Below, in pieces: positions 42,961-51,812 of a stretch of 64,000 nucleotides of DNA. The translations under genes and the position numbers were made by a program. A model generated the notes under the pieces. That model saw nothing but the letters and a program-made list of their open reading frames with translations. It was not told the DNA's origin and made no database searches. The DNA is taken from assembly GCA_910584615.1 (NCBI GenBank), contig CAJUAM010000002.1:62001-126000 (forward strand), in the 5' to 3' direction. This DNA is from an uncultured Dorea sp. GTDB taxonomy: Bacteria; Bacillota; Clostridia; Lachnospirales; Lachnospiraceae. Each line of letters starts with the position of its first letter. Position 1 is the first letter of the stretch.

Positions 42961-44223
42961 CTACAATTGATATATATCCTTTATATATTCTACTTCTCCA
43001 TTTTCCAAATTCATAAGTTCCATTTCTTTTATTAATTTAAGACGCTCATCTCCTCGTACAAAGGTAAGCTTTCCTTTTTCATCCCGGCTTTCCCTATATT
43101 TGCTTTCTATAAATAGATTTCTCTCTTTTGGCAGTTTATCCTCGGCAATGCAGTCTTTTCTGACAAAAAACGCATTGTTTCCTGCGCTATTGGTCCCCAC
43201 ATAATAAAATCCCTTCTCTTCGGCCCAACTACGCAATGCTTTTAAAGAACATCCCCAGTAAAGATTACTGTAATGTTTCTCTGTCCTAAAGAATGTTTTG
43301 TCATATGGAACAGTCACCTTCTTATCAGGCCCAAAGATATTATTATATTCACAAATAAGTATACGGGGCTGTATACAATCAATCTCATTGAGTATCCAGT
43401 AATCATTTCCATCTATATCTACACTTAACAGTCCTATATCTCCTTTTATTCCCGCCTCCGAAATAATCGAATTGATATTATCTTTTGTTATAAAACAATC
43501 CACTGCTTCCAGATCGTATTTCCAATATGGACGCCACTGTTTTATCCTTTTTACATTCTCCTTATCTCCATCAATTACAAGCCCTGACCAATTGTTGTTC
43601 ATCAGCAGAAACCTCGTATTGGATTCTCTGTAGTCTTCAACTCCAAACTCCACAAACACCTTATTATCCACATCTATGTTATTGATCAGCCACTGGATAA
43701 TTCCATCCTCTCCCCATTGAGAAAACACTTGGAATTCCACTTCCTCTAACAAATCAATTCTCTTATTCTTCATACAATCTATGCAGGCCTTCGCCTGAAG
43801 AAAAAGAGCTTTTTCCTGCATTTCTTTAAGTTTTTCAAATCCCAAAATATTTGATTTCTGAGCTGCCACGGCAGCCTGCAGATCATCTTTCATAAAATCC
43901 ATAACTGGATTATCAATATATATCAATTTTTGATAGATATCTGCAAATCCTAATATACTATGCTCATCTATTCCAAGCTCTGTAAGCTGTTTCTTAATCC
44001 CGTCATAATATGAGCTGGTGATCACAATATAATCAAAATCGTAATCTTTGATCTGTTCCGGCCGTATAACCGGATAATTCTCGAATACACTGCCTATTCC
44101 ACATACACCATCTCCTGCTTTATTATCACTTAATGCTAATATATCCACCTTTTCAGGATCATAATTTTTCAAAAATGTACGGAAGATTTTTCCAAGTCCA
44201 AAAACTATTATTTTCCTCTTCAT
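42961..44223 (-). CDS. Rossmann module fused to an FkbM-like methyltransferase domain
   Basis: A 420-residue protein. Residues 1-95 are the recurrent module (IIVFGLGKIFRTFLKNY, ALSDNKAGDG, FDYIVITSSYYDGIK). Residues about 160-380 have FkbM-like features: VFSQWGEDGIIQWLI, VFVEFGVEDYRESNTRFL, LLSVDIDGNDYWILNEI. A central coiled-coil-like helix links them. It probably methylates a sugar hydroxyl, by analogy with FkbM. The start at 44223 is picked by GGAGG five bases upstream. Confidence 0.72.
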   Translation of the reverse strand: MKRKIIVFGLGKIFRTFLKNYDPEKVDILALSDNKAGDGVCGIGSVFENYPVIRPEQIKDYDFDYIVITSSYYDGIKKQLTELGIDEHSILGFADIYQKLIYIDNPVMDFMKDDLQAAVAAQKSNILGFEKLKEMQEKALFLQAKACIDCMKNKRIDLLEEVEFQVFSQWGEDGIIQWLINNIDVDNKVFVEFGVEDYRESNTRFLLMNNNWSGLVIDGDKENVKRIKQWRPYWKYDLEAVDCFITKDNINSIISEAGIKGDIGLLSVDIDGNDYWILNEIDCIQPRILICEYNNIFGPDKKVTVPYDKTFFRTEKHYSNLYWGCSLKALRSWAEEKGFYYVGTNSAGNNAFFVRKDCIAEDKLPKERNLFIESKYRESRDEKGKLTFVRGDERLKLIKEMELMNLENGEVEYIKDIYQL

Positions 44224-44241
44224 ACATACCTCCATTAGTTC

Positions 44242-44676
44242 TTATTTGTATTTGATCTGAGTTTCTTCAATTCCTTTAAACCTTTTTTTATCTTGTTCCC
44301 CTGTGTATGGTCCCTGTTTTACCTCAACCATTTCCACTTCTTCCAAAACCTGAAATCCATGGCCGCCAGAAACTAATAAAATAATATCTCCTGAATGTAA
44401 ATCCCTGCTTTCAAGATAGTCTTCATATTCATCGTAAAAGTCCACTCTTAAAGTTCCTTTTTTAATGAATAATACTTCCTGCGTCATTACAACATTCCTG
44501 TGCACAAGATTATGTACATGGGCATCGATCTTCTTCCCTGCCGGATGATGCATGTACGCTACTTGCTGGGAATATTCGTCTGGCGTAACAAAATCTACCC
44601 CGTCGCATTTATAATCATTTCGTATGATCATTGCTATCAGCTTATCTTTTTTCTTAATCTCTTCTATTTTTCCCAT
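44242..44676 (-). CDS. Cupin-like small protein
   Basis: A 144-residue protein with a cupin fold pattern: VAYMHHPAGKKIDAHVHN gives the first metal-binding motif (HH, H, H), and GHGFQVLEEVEMVEVKQ the second half. It resembles cupins of the WbuC/ectoine type that may act as isomerases or modify sugars. The exact role is unknown. It lies between the DegT aminotransferase and the FkbM-like gene. ATG at 44676 follows AAAGGTG. Confidence 0.65.
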   Translation of the reverse strand: MGKIEEIKKKDKLIAMIIRNDYKCDGVDFVTPDEYSQQVAYMHHPAGKKIDAHVHNLVHRNVVMTQEVLFIKKGTLRVDFYDEYEDYLESRDLHSGDIILLVSGGHGFQVLEEVEMVEVKQGPYTGEQDKKRFKGIEETQIKYK

Positions 44677-44727
44677 AAAATCACCTTTAACAGCTGCATT
44701 TACCTGACATGCAATACTTAAAACCGA

Positions 44728-45852
44728 TCATGACAGCATATTTACCACTTTCACCAACTTATCCGTTACCGTCTCCATCTGCTCCTCTGTCAGGGCAAGT
44801 CCGCTTGGTATATAAAAGCCCTTCCTTGCCAGATATTCTGCATCCGGATATGTTTCACCGCCAAATAATCCCTGTTCCACATATACCGGCTGCTCATGCA
44901 TGCACCAGAAAAATGTTCTTGATCCTATTCCTTCCTTTGCCAGAAGCTTCTGAATGGTTTTATTATCCGCCTGAATATTTTTATCCAGTACAATCCCATA
45001 CACCCAGTATATGTTATCTGCATATTCCGTCTTTTCAACAGGCAGCCGCAGCCCATCTATCTTCCGCAGCTTTTCAGTATAATATTTTCCCATCTTTCTT
45101 TTTTTCTCTACAAATTCATCCAGCCGCTCTAACTGTGCAAGCCCCACCGCTGCCTGCAGATTTGTAAAACGGTAATTATCACTGATCTCATCATGTACAT
45201 AGCGGACATCTTCTCTAAAGCAAAGATTCCTGATCATCCTGCACCGTTTCGCCAACTCTTCATCATCCGTCACAATCATTCCGCCCTCGCCTGTTGTTAT
45301 ATGCTTGTTGGGATAAAAACTGAATGTACTGATATCACCGAAGCTTCCGCATGGTCTGCCATTATATGTCTGTCCATGCATCTCCGCCGCGTCCTCTATC
45401 ACTTTTAGATGATATTTCTTTGCCAAAGCAAGGATTTCATCTGCCTTAACCGGAAGCCCATATAAATGGACAATCATGACAGCCTTTGTCCTTGGCGTTA
45501 TCTTTTCCTCAATCTCATCCACTTTCATATTCCATGTATACGGATCACTATCCACTAATACCGGAACCCCGCCTGCCTTTGTAACCGCCATCGCGCAAGA
45601 TATGATCGTAAACGCAGGCATGATCACTTCATCGCCCTCTTTGATCCCTAACGCCTGAATCGAAACCTCCAGCGCCGCAGTCCCATTGGACACTGCTATA
45701 CCATACTTTCTATTCACAGACGCACTCATTTTTTGTTCAAATTCTTTTACAAACGGACCTTCCGAAGATATCCAGCCTGTATCAATACACTCGCATAAAT
45801 ATTTCTTTTCATTTCCGTTTAGCAGAGGCTCATTCACTGGTATAAAACTCAT
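44728..45852 (-). CDS. DegT/DnrJ/EryC1/StrS family PLP aminotransferase
   Basis: A 374-residue sugar aminotransferase: ISSEGPFVKEFEQKM, the AVSNGTAALEVSIQALG loop, VIEDAAEMHGQTYNG and the PLP Lys in SFYPNKHITTGEGGM at about residues 180-194. Family members transaminate keto-sugar nucleotides to amino sugars. Complete length. It belongs with the second, CBS-fused DegT protein at 58573. ATG at 45852 follows GGGGG. Confidence 0.9.
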   Translation of the reverse strand: MSFIPVNEPLLNGNEKKYLCECIDTGWISSEGPFVKEFEQKMSASVNRKYGIAVSNGTAALEVSIQALGIKEGDEVIMPAFTIISCAMAVTKAGGVPVLVDSDPYTWNMKVDEIEEKITPRTKAVMIVHLYGLPVKADEILALAKKYHLKVIEDAAEMHGQTYNGRPCGSFGDISTFSFYPNKHITTGEGGMIVTDDEELAKRCRMIRNLCFREDVRYVHDEISDNYRFTNLQAAVGLAQLERLDEFVEKKRKMGKYYTEKLRKIDGLRLPVEKTEYADNIYWVYGIVLDKNIQADNKTIQKLLAKEGIGSRTFFWCMHEQPVYVEQGLFGGETYPDAEYLARKGFYIPSGLALTEEQMETVTDKLVKVVNMLS

Positions 45853-45878
45853 ATTTCCCCCATCTTATTATTTGCTCG

Positions 45879-47027
45879 TTAAATTCCCAGAGTAATATCT
45901 ATTGTTTCTATCAATCTCTTTTCAAAATCTTTTGGCCGCCACTTTGCAATCTGCTGATAACCTTTTTCCCTCATCGTCTCTCTAAGGCGGCTGTCGTTCC
46001 AAAGCTTACTGATACAATCCGCGATCTCTTTCGGTGAATCCGGGTCAAATAACAATCCTGCATCTCCCACCTGCTCTCCCATCGCGTAGTTATTGGAAAC
46101 TGCTGCCGGACATCCCAAAGCCATCGCCTCTAAAGGCGGTATATTAGTAGGTCCAAAATAACTTGGCATGACCATGGCAGCCGCATGTCTATATAAATAA
46201 ATAAGCTTTTCTTCCGACACGAAATTATAAATTGTCACAAAAGATTCCATCTCATTTTCTTTGATGTATTCTTTTATTGTATTTAACGCATTCTTTTCTG
46301 AACCGACCAGTATCAAATGTATATCCGGTATATCTTTTTTCAAAATACCTACAGCTTTCAGAAGATTCAGATGATTTTTATGCTGCCAGAACTGCGCCGG
46401 ATAAAAAATATATTTATCAGGCGTTTGAACAGGTTCTTCTTTGGAATCCGTAATATGTTCAGATACAACGTACGGCAGCACCTGGATAAATGGCCTTTTT
46501 TTCCTTTTCTGCAAATATGACTCTATTACCTGAGATTTCCCTAATTGGGAATCTACCATGACTGTTGTCACGAATTGCAGCTCACATCGAAATATATTAT
46601 CTTCTTTTGATTGCTGTCTCTCCATAAATCTTGTTTCATATCTGTGCATCAGATCATGGATAGGACAGAGCTGTTTGATCAGTTTGCTGGCAAGGAACAT
46701 TCCCTGCTGGCCATAAACCAGTAATTCTATTTTCTCCTCTTTTATTTTTTTTATCTGCGGAGAAAAAAAACTACTGTATAATGCGGCAATATAAGGATGA
46801 TTCTTAGCAAACTCTATACTGCCTTTATACATTCCCATCTTGCCTTCTATAAATTTAACATTTCTTTCTATGCACCAATTAATCCAATACGAATTATCAC
46901 AAACCATAATCATATTGTACTTATCACGATTATTCCAAATTGCTTCTGCAATCAGATTTTCATATTGAAATACTCCTCCTACATACGGGGATGTAATCAT
47001 GACTAATCCTATCGTCCTTTTTTTCAT
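45879..47027 (-). CDS. Family 4 glycosyltransferase
   Basis: A 382-residue GT-B enzyme. TIGLVMITSPYVGGVFQYEN opens the protein; YIFYPAQFWQHKNHLNLLKAV marks the start of the donor domain; and FGPTNIPPLEAMALGCPAAVS carries the E-x7-E-like donor site. No module is fused. The start at 47027 follows AAAAGG by 8 bases; an upstream frame has no ribosome site. Sugar specificity is unknown. Confidence 0.85.
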   Translation of the reverse strand: MKKRTIGLVMITSPYVGGVFQYENLIAEAIWNNRDKYNMIMVCDNSYWINWCIERNVKFIEGKMGMYKGSIEFAKNHPYIAALYSSFFSPQIKKIKEEKIELLVYGQQGMFLASKLIKQLCPIHDLMHRYETRFMERQQSKEDNIFRCELQFVTTVMVDSQLGKSQVIESYLQKRKKRPFIQVLPYVVSEHITDSKEEPVQTPDKYIFYPAQFWQHKNHLNLLKAVGILKKDIPDIHLILVGSEKNALNTIKEYIKENEMESFVTIYNFVSEEKLIYLYRHAAAMVMPSYFGPTNIPPLEAMALGCPAAVSNNYAMGEQVGDAGLLFDPDSPKEIADCISKLWNDSRLRETMREKGYQQIAKWRPKDFEKRLIETIDITLGI

Positions 47028-47093
47028 AAAAATGACCTTTTCTTTCTTCATTCTCCTGCTGCTGCAGCTTATATTCATGAATAATATATTAAT

Positions 47094-48146
47094 CTAAGGC
47101 TTCGTAAAATAAAATAATCCATACCTGTAATTCCCATTATGTAAATCATTGTCATACTTATGTATATCTATGTTGTATTCGATTTTCCCCTGTGCCGTAC
47201 AGGAAAATTCTTCTAGTTTAAGGGAAGCAAAACTCTCGATTATAGTGCTTGGGTAAAACACTCTGTGAGCATTAAATTCCAGTCTTTCTTTTCCTATCGG
47301 AAGTGAAAGATATAACTTCCCATTCTTCTTTAGCTTTCTCTGAATACTGTCAAAGCATTTAAAACATGCCTCTGGGTCTATAGGATCACCGTAGCGTCCC
47401 AGGCCAAAATGCTCTAATGAGCAAAGCGCTGATATGCTCTCGATACTGTCATCCGGAATCTGACGCAGGCTAGTGGCATCATCAACTATTGTATGCAAAT
47501 GTTCTACCTTTTCAGGAAATTCCCGCACATCTATCATAGTGACATCTATTCCGGCCGCAAGCAAATGAGCTATAAATCCGTCTAATCTGGATGCAATATC
47601 AAAATGATTTTTTACTCCTGATCCAATCACCAGCCTGCCTGCCCAGAGATCCTGCCAGAAATAGTTGCCTATCGTTCCTGCTGCTGCGTACTTATCTCTG
47701 ATAACCGGCCATATGTACTCTTCTTTTATCTCAAAATTAGCTCTTCGGTTCATCCTGGCATACGTTCTGGCATCCTCATCTATAAAAGAGCCCTCTGTCA
47801 AATTAAATTCCCCGCAATAATCCGTATAATTTTTTTCAAGCAATATTTCTTTTAAAACATCTGTATCAACACATCCCTCCCGCCGTTTGACGCCGTATAA
47901 AAATATAATCTTAGAACAATTGATATTCAATTTTATTGCCAGATTGTATATTTCTGTCGTGTGGGAATTTGCCACAATAATATAATCATATTGATCCGGA
48001 ATCTGCCGGCTGTCATATATTGGCTTACCCATATATGAATCGGCTGACTTGTTTGTCTCTATAAATCCTAAAATTTCTCCATTACAGCCATTTTTTATAA
48101 ACCTTTCTGCTAATTTCCCAGTTCCCCAGACTAAAATTTTCTTCAT
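47094..48146 (-). CDS. Rossmann module fused to a DUF268 domain
   Basis: A 350-residue protein. Residues 1-95 are the recurrent module (ILVWGTGKLAERFIKNG, FIETNKSADSYMG, YDYIIVANSHTTEIYNL). Residues about 150-350 match DUF268, a methyltransferase-like family: RLVIGSGVKNHFDIASRLDG, MIDVREFP, SISALCSLEHFGLGRYGD, KLYLSLPIGKERLEFNAHRV. In a class I methyltransferase the SISALCSLEHF segment corresponds to the core strand. Function is unknown; modification of a sugar is inferred from context. Confidence 0.72.
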   Translation of the reverse strand: MKKILVWGTGKLAERFIKNGCNGEILGFIETNKSADSYMGKPIYDSRQIPDQYDYIIVANSHTTEIYNLAIKLNINCSKIIFLYGVKRREGCVDTDVLKEILLEKNYTDYCGEFNLTEGSFIDEDARTYARMNRRANFEIKEEYIWPVIRDKYAAAGTIGNYFWQDLWAGRLVIGSGVKNHFDIASRLDGFIAHLLAAGIDVTMIDVREFPEKVEHLHTIVDDATSLRQIPDDSIESISALCSLEHFGLGRYGDPIDPEACFKCFDSIQRKLKKNGKLYLSLPIGKERLEFNAHRVFYPSTIIESFASLKLEEFSCTAQGKIEYNIDIHKYDNDLHNGNYRYGLFYFTKP

Positions 48147-48171
48147 CCTGTCATTTCTCCTTTTAGCCCAT

Positions 48172-49107
48172 TTATTTTTTCACATATAAAGCGGTTACCG
48201 TATAAAAACTGCTTAAAACATATCCTTCCTCTTTCATTTTTTTATGGATCTGTGTCGTCAGCACATCTTCCACTGACTCCTGTTCCAAAAACTCTATCAG
48301 GACACATTTCGGACTGTATTTTTTCCAATTAAATGTACTGACTATTTTTTCATCCAGTCCCTCTACATCAATATCTACAAAATCAATTTTTTCAATATGA
48401 TGTTCATCTAATATGTCATTAATATTACGGACTTTCATGATTTTAGTATTTGTGACAGAATTCACGTCTTCACTTTCCTCCACAAAAGAATTCGATCCTT
48501 CCTCACCTTTTTTAATGTAATACGTCAGTTCCTCATTTTTATCAGAGACCCCGCAGTTAATATTAATATCCTCCGGTCTGAAAATATTAAATAATTCTAT
48601 ACTCTGTTCATTGGGATCGATATTCATCCCTCTCCATCCTAATTCATATGCCCACCTTGTATTATTTATCGCAAAAGGATGATATGCGCCTATATCAAGG
48701 TAAAAACCTTTATAATCCTCCTTAAGCACTCCGTTGCATCTGAACCAATGCTTAAGGCCTATCTCCTCTCCTAACTGAGAATTAATAACATTATTCCACG
48801 AATCTTCTATAGCAATTATCCCCTGCCCCGGTATATACGCCTTTGCAAAAGTATGCAGCTTATCGTTAAACAATTGGATCACAATCTCGTTTTTCCCTCT
48901 GGTGGATGCAGTAATATAAATAATATCCTTTTCCTTATCAAACCGTGTCTTAAATTCATTGTAATCATAAATTGGTACCTCTTTAAGCCTTGTCCCCTGA
49001 CGATTAAATGAATTATCCACAAATCCTTTACATAAAGAGACCCCATATTCTTCTATATACTTTTCTCCCCATTTCCCGGCTCCGAATAACCATACGCCTT
49101 TCTCCAT
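48172..49107 (-). CDS. Rossmann module fused to an FkbM family methyltransferase
   Basis: A 311-residue protein. Residues 1-100 are the recurrent module (GVWLFGAGKWGEKYIEEY, FVDNSFNRQGTRL, IIYITASTRGKNEI). Residues about 130-305 are an FkbM domain: YLDIGAYHPFAINNTRW, GMNIDPNEQSIELFN, CGVSDKNEELTYYI and the metal/active region VDIDVEGLDEKIV. FkbM enzymes O-methylate sugars; some flagellin glycans are methylated by such enzymes. The start follows AGGAGGG. Confidence 0.8.
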   Translation of the reverse strand: MEKGVWLFGAGKWGEKYIEEYGVSLCKGFVDNSFNRQGTRLKEVPIYDYNEFKTRFDKEKDIIYITASTRGKNEIVIQLFNDKLHTFAKAYIPGQGIIAIEDSWNNVINSQLGEEIGLKHWFRCNGVLKEDYKGFYLDIGAYHPFAINNTRWAYELGWRGMNIDPNEQSIELFNIFRPEDININCGVSDKNEELTYYIKKGEEGSNSFVEESEDVNSVTNTKIMKVRNINDILDEHHIEKIDFVDIDVEGLDEKIVSTFNWKKYSPKCVLIEFLEQESVEDVLTTQIHKKMKEEGYVLSSFYTVTALYVKK

Positions 49108-49120
49108 TATTATCTCCCTC

Positions 49121-50335
49121 CTACCAATAACAGCCGCCTTCTACATTCTTATAGTTTTCCGGCTTTAAATCGTCTGTCGGCCTGACCCAGTACTCATTGT
49201 ATAATTTGTAATGATAATCATATCCGTTGCCTTCCCAGCGCTTCCCTTTTATGCCAAACAGAAGCTGCAGGCTTCCTCCCATATGGACTGCGCTTTTACT
49301 CAATTCGGTTTTTATAAACGCGCCTAACGGCATACCATATGCACCGCAGCCGATTAACGCTACATCAAAATCAATGCTGCTGATATCTGCTTTCATCTTT
49401 TCTAAGGCCTCAAACCATGATGCAAATTCCGCGCTGCCGTTCATTGACTGGACTGCCTGATATACGATCAATTCCATTTCCGGCAGAATATCCGGCGCTT
49501 TAAATAATTTATCCCGATACCTGTATTGTTTTTCTATCAACTTAGCAAAAGGATGAATAACCAGCACTCTCTTTCCCTTCAGCGCATTTGTCCACGAAAC
49601 ATCCTCCCAAAAAGGACACATCATTGCATCTGTAACTAAAACTGACTCTGGTGAATACAATCTATAAAGTTCCTCCACTCTCGGGCACCAGACTCCAGCA
49701 ATCAATATATCAATCTCTTGCGCGGCATTTATGGAATACTTAACAAATCTGCGGATCGAATGTTTATCTAACGGATAAAAACCTGCATTATTTTTAAGTG
49801 AAAAGTTCTCTGACTCAATAAATAATCCTGCTTTATCCGCATAGACAGTATTCCCCTCTACACTTCCCCACCTTGAACACAAAAACGGCTCTTTATTTCT
49901 GATCTTCTGCTTTAATAACTCCTTCGCGGAAAAACTTTCTAACGCTTTCTGTCTGCTTTCTCCGTTATAAAATCCTTCTCCATTTAGTACATTATTTAAA
50001 TATGTATGCCCTTTGGGAATATATCTGTATACTTCTGCCAAAATATTATAATTTAAAATTGTACTCAAAATTTCATCTGCTGTTTTATCATCTGCCACTG
50101 CAATCACAAATGTGATCTTATCAATCAAAGATTTTATATCTTTTAAAGAGATCCTTTCATCTATATCGCTCATATTAGAGCTGTTTTCATCATATATATA
50201 CACATTTTTAATATGATGTACCCTTATTTCCTGCAAAAATGTACGTCCCCTTCTTCCAGCCCCCCAAACAACTACAGGCGAATCTCTTACGATTGATATA
50301 ATGTCTTCGTATCCCCTTATTATTTTCATTGTCAT
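49121..50335 (-). CDS. Rossmann module fused to a GT-D (DUF1792)-type glycosyltransferase domain
   Basis: A 404-residue protein. The recurrent module lies at about residues 10-110 (VVVWGAGRRGRTFLQEI, YDENSSNMSDID, ITFVIAVADDKTADEIL). The rest (about 140-385) resembles the GT-D/DUF1792 group: FLCSRWGSVEGN, then NNAGFYPLDKHSI, VLVIHPFAKLIEKQY, FDVALIGCGAYGMPLGAFI and AVHMGGSLQLLFGIKGKRW. Members transfer a sugar onto an already glycosylated protein in streptococci, so a role in extending a protein-linked glycan is plausible. The start at 50335 or 50329 is uncertain; GAGGG lies just upstream. Confidence 0.72.
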   Translation of the reverse strand: MTMKIIRGYEDIISIVRDSPVVVWGAGRRGRTFLQEIRVHHIKNVYIYDENSSNMSDIDERISLKDIKSLIDKITFVIAVADDKTADEILSTILNYNILAEVYRYIPKGHTYLNNVLNGEGFYNGESRQKALESFSAKELLKQKIRNKEPFLCSRWGSVEGNTVYADKAGLFIESENFSLKNNAGFYPLDKHSIRRFVKYSINAAQEIDILIAGVWCPRVEELYRLYSPESVLVTDAMMCPFWEDVSWTNALKGKRVLVIHPFAKLIEKQYRYRDKLFKAPDILPEMELIVYQAVQSMNGSAEFASWFEALEKMKADISSIDFDVALIGCGAYGMPLGAFIKTELSKSAVHMGGSLQLLFGIKGKRWEGNGYDYHYKLYNEYWVRPTDDLKPENYKNVEGGCYW

Positions 50336-50362
50336 ATTTCCCTCTGCCATCGTCATATTCTG

Positions 50363-50842
50363 TCAATCCGCCCTTATAACACTATTTACTGAAACAACAT
50401 TCAATATTCTGTTTTTGTCCAAAATATTATTTTTTATTTCTTCAAACTCATTAACCGGCGTAACAATCACTATATCTACTAACGGTAGATCATCTCGCAG
50501 ATTATAGTGCCTCTCTTTACCATAGATCACACTTTCCCCTTCATCTATCACATAACTGACCTCTATGCCTGCTGTTTCCAATTCATGTTTTAGATGCTTT
50601 CCTATCTGTCCCATTCCATAGATGGCTGCCGTTTTAATATTATTTTTAATAAAATAATCCTCAAAACTGTAATTCTGTTCTTTACAGGTTAACCATCTAT
50701 CCAATAATTTAAAATAAGAAAAAAATTTATCTGCCCTTTTTCGTTCGCTTTCCAGAATATATCCGCACTGATATATTATAAAAACTACTCCGCAGGCAAA
50801 GCTCATGATCGCCAAAAGTATACTGCATAATACACGTTTCAT
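50363..50842 (-). CDS. Small membrane-anchored Rossmann-like protein, paralogue 3
   Basis: A 159-residue relative of the 29381 and 40811 proteins. The N-terminal hydrophobic segment is at about residues 4-28 (VLCSILLAIMSFACGVVFII). Then LLDRWLTCKEQNYSFEDYF and the domain AAIYGMGQIGKHLKHEL, VSYVIDEGESVIYG, VDIVIVTPVNEFEEIK. It starts after GAGGAA at 50842, 13 bases past the fucosyltransferase gene, and ends 27 bases before the GT-D fusion. Confidence 0.7.
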   Translation of the reverse strand: MKRVLCSILLAIMSFACGVVFIIYQCGYILESERKRADKFFSYFKLLDRWLTCKEQNYSFEDYFIKNNIKTAAIYGMGQIGKHLKHELETAGIEVSYVIDEGESVIYGKERHYNLRDDLPLVDIVIVTPVNEFEEIKNNILDKNRILNVVSVNSVIRAD

Positions 50843-50855
50843 TTCATTTCCTCTC

Positions 50856-51725
50856 TTATAACTGCACCCATGTATCCGGAATGATTTTTTGTCTCCAGCC
50901 TCTGGGTGAGATTACTATTTTATCCTTATTGAAATTCAGCCATGCCCCCCAATAGCTAAATGTACTATTTGCTATAATGTTATTCTTACACATACTCATC
51001 AGCGCTATCTCTTCGCTGTCAGTAAACCCTTGTCCGCTTATTATCATATGATCCAGATCAAATTTCATATTATTTTGAACCCATGTAATATCATCTGAAA
51101 AAATGAAAAGAAAAGGCGCGCGTATCTTGTCTTTCATATATCTTATTGCTTCATTATAATAATCATCTGTGCTCATATCACGACCGACTCTTAAGAAATC
51201 TCCTCTTCGTATATGTATTGATACGGTATTCCTGTTTTTCAATATCTGGTCAATCTCATCTGGTATACATAATCCCTTTTTCAGCTGAAAATCCTGCCGT
51301 AATATACTTCCAATATCTTCATAATAGCTTTTATCAAAAAAACTGCCTTCTACATAATAGTGCTGATATTTTTTATATCGCATTCCTTTTTCCCTGCAGT
51401 CTCTTTCTTTCAGAAAAACTGTCGGCATCAGACGGAGTTCCTCACAATAACGTAAAAACTTATTCTTTTTATATGCTTCCATATTCCTTTTAGGCAGTTT
51501 CTCTGTACATATGACCGGCAAAGCTATCATAAAACGATCTAATTGATATTCCCGTTTATCACACAACTCAACCCACCCACTTTTTCGTGCCTGCTCATTC
51601 TGCAAATTGTTAATGTCACTGATATCCAGATATATCTTTTGAGACAGCTTAATCTGCAGCGCTCTCGCATACGCATACTGGAACATTTGATTTCCCAATC
51701 CATCTGTGATTTTTATTACAATCAA
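50856..51725 (-). CDS. Alpha-1,2-fucosyltransferase-like glycosyltransferase (GT11)
   Basis: A 289-residue GT11 protein. ITDGLGNQMFQYAYARAL opens the protein; VSIHIRRGDFLRVG (the HxRRGD donor motif) is at about residue 170; and CKNNIIANSTFSYWGAWLN is the family's C-terminal region. The start is called at the TTG at 51725, which gives the canonical MIVIKITDGLGNQ N-terminus and sits 7 bases after GGGTGG; an ATG at 51740 lacks a ribosome site. GT11 enzymes add fucose in alpha-1,2 linkage; the donor GDP-fucose genes are not in the window, so another deoxy-sugar donor is possible. Confidence 0.85.
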   Translation of the reverse strand: MIVIKITDGLGNQMFQYAYARALQIKLSQKIYLDISDINNLQNEQARKSGWVELCDKREYQLDRFMIALPVICTEKLPKRNMEAYKKNKFLRYCEELRLMPTVFLKERDCREKGMRYKKYQHYYVEGSFFDKSYYEDIGSILRQDFQLKKGLCIPDEIDQILKNRNTVSIHIRRGDFLRVGRDMSTDDYYNEAIRYMKDKIRAPFLFIFSDDITWVQNNMKFDLDHMIISGQGFTDSEEIALMSMCKNNIIANSTFSYWGAWLNFNKDKIVISPRGWRQKIIPDTWVQL

Positions 51726-51742
51726 TCTTATGCCACCCATTC

Positions 51743-51787
51743 AGAAAGCACTATGTTATCAATAATAAATATAGGCTCCTGCTTTCT
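51743..51787. repeat. Inverted repeat in the gap before the GT11 gene
   Basis: AGAAAGCA (51743-51750) and TGCTTTCT (51780-51787) form an 8-bp inverted repeat around a 29-base AT-rich loop in the 87-base gap 51726-51812. It could be a transcript structure or a regulator site. Low support. Confidence 0.3.
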
Positions 51788-51812
51788 ACTAATTTATTCT
51801 ATTCTTAACCTA

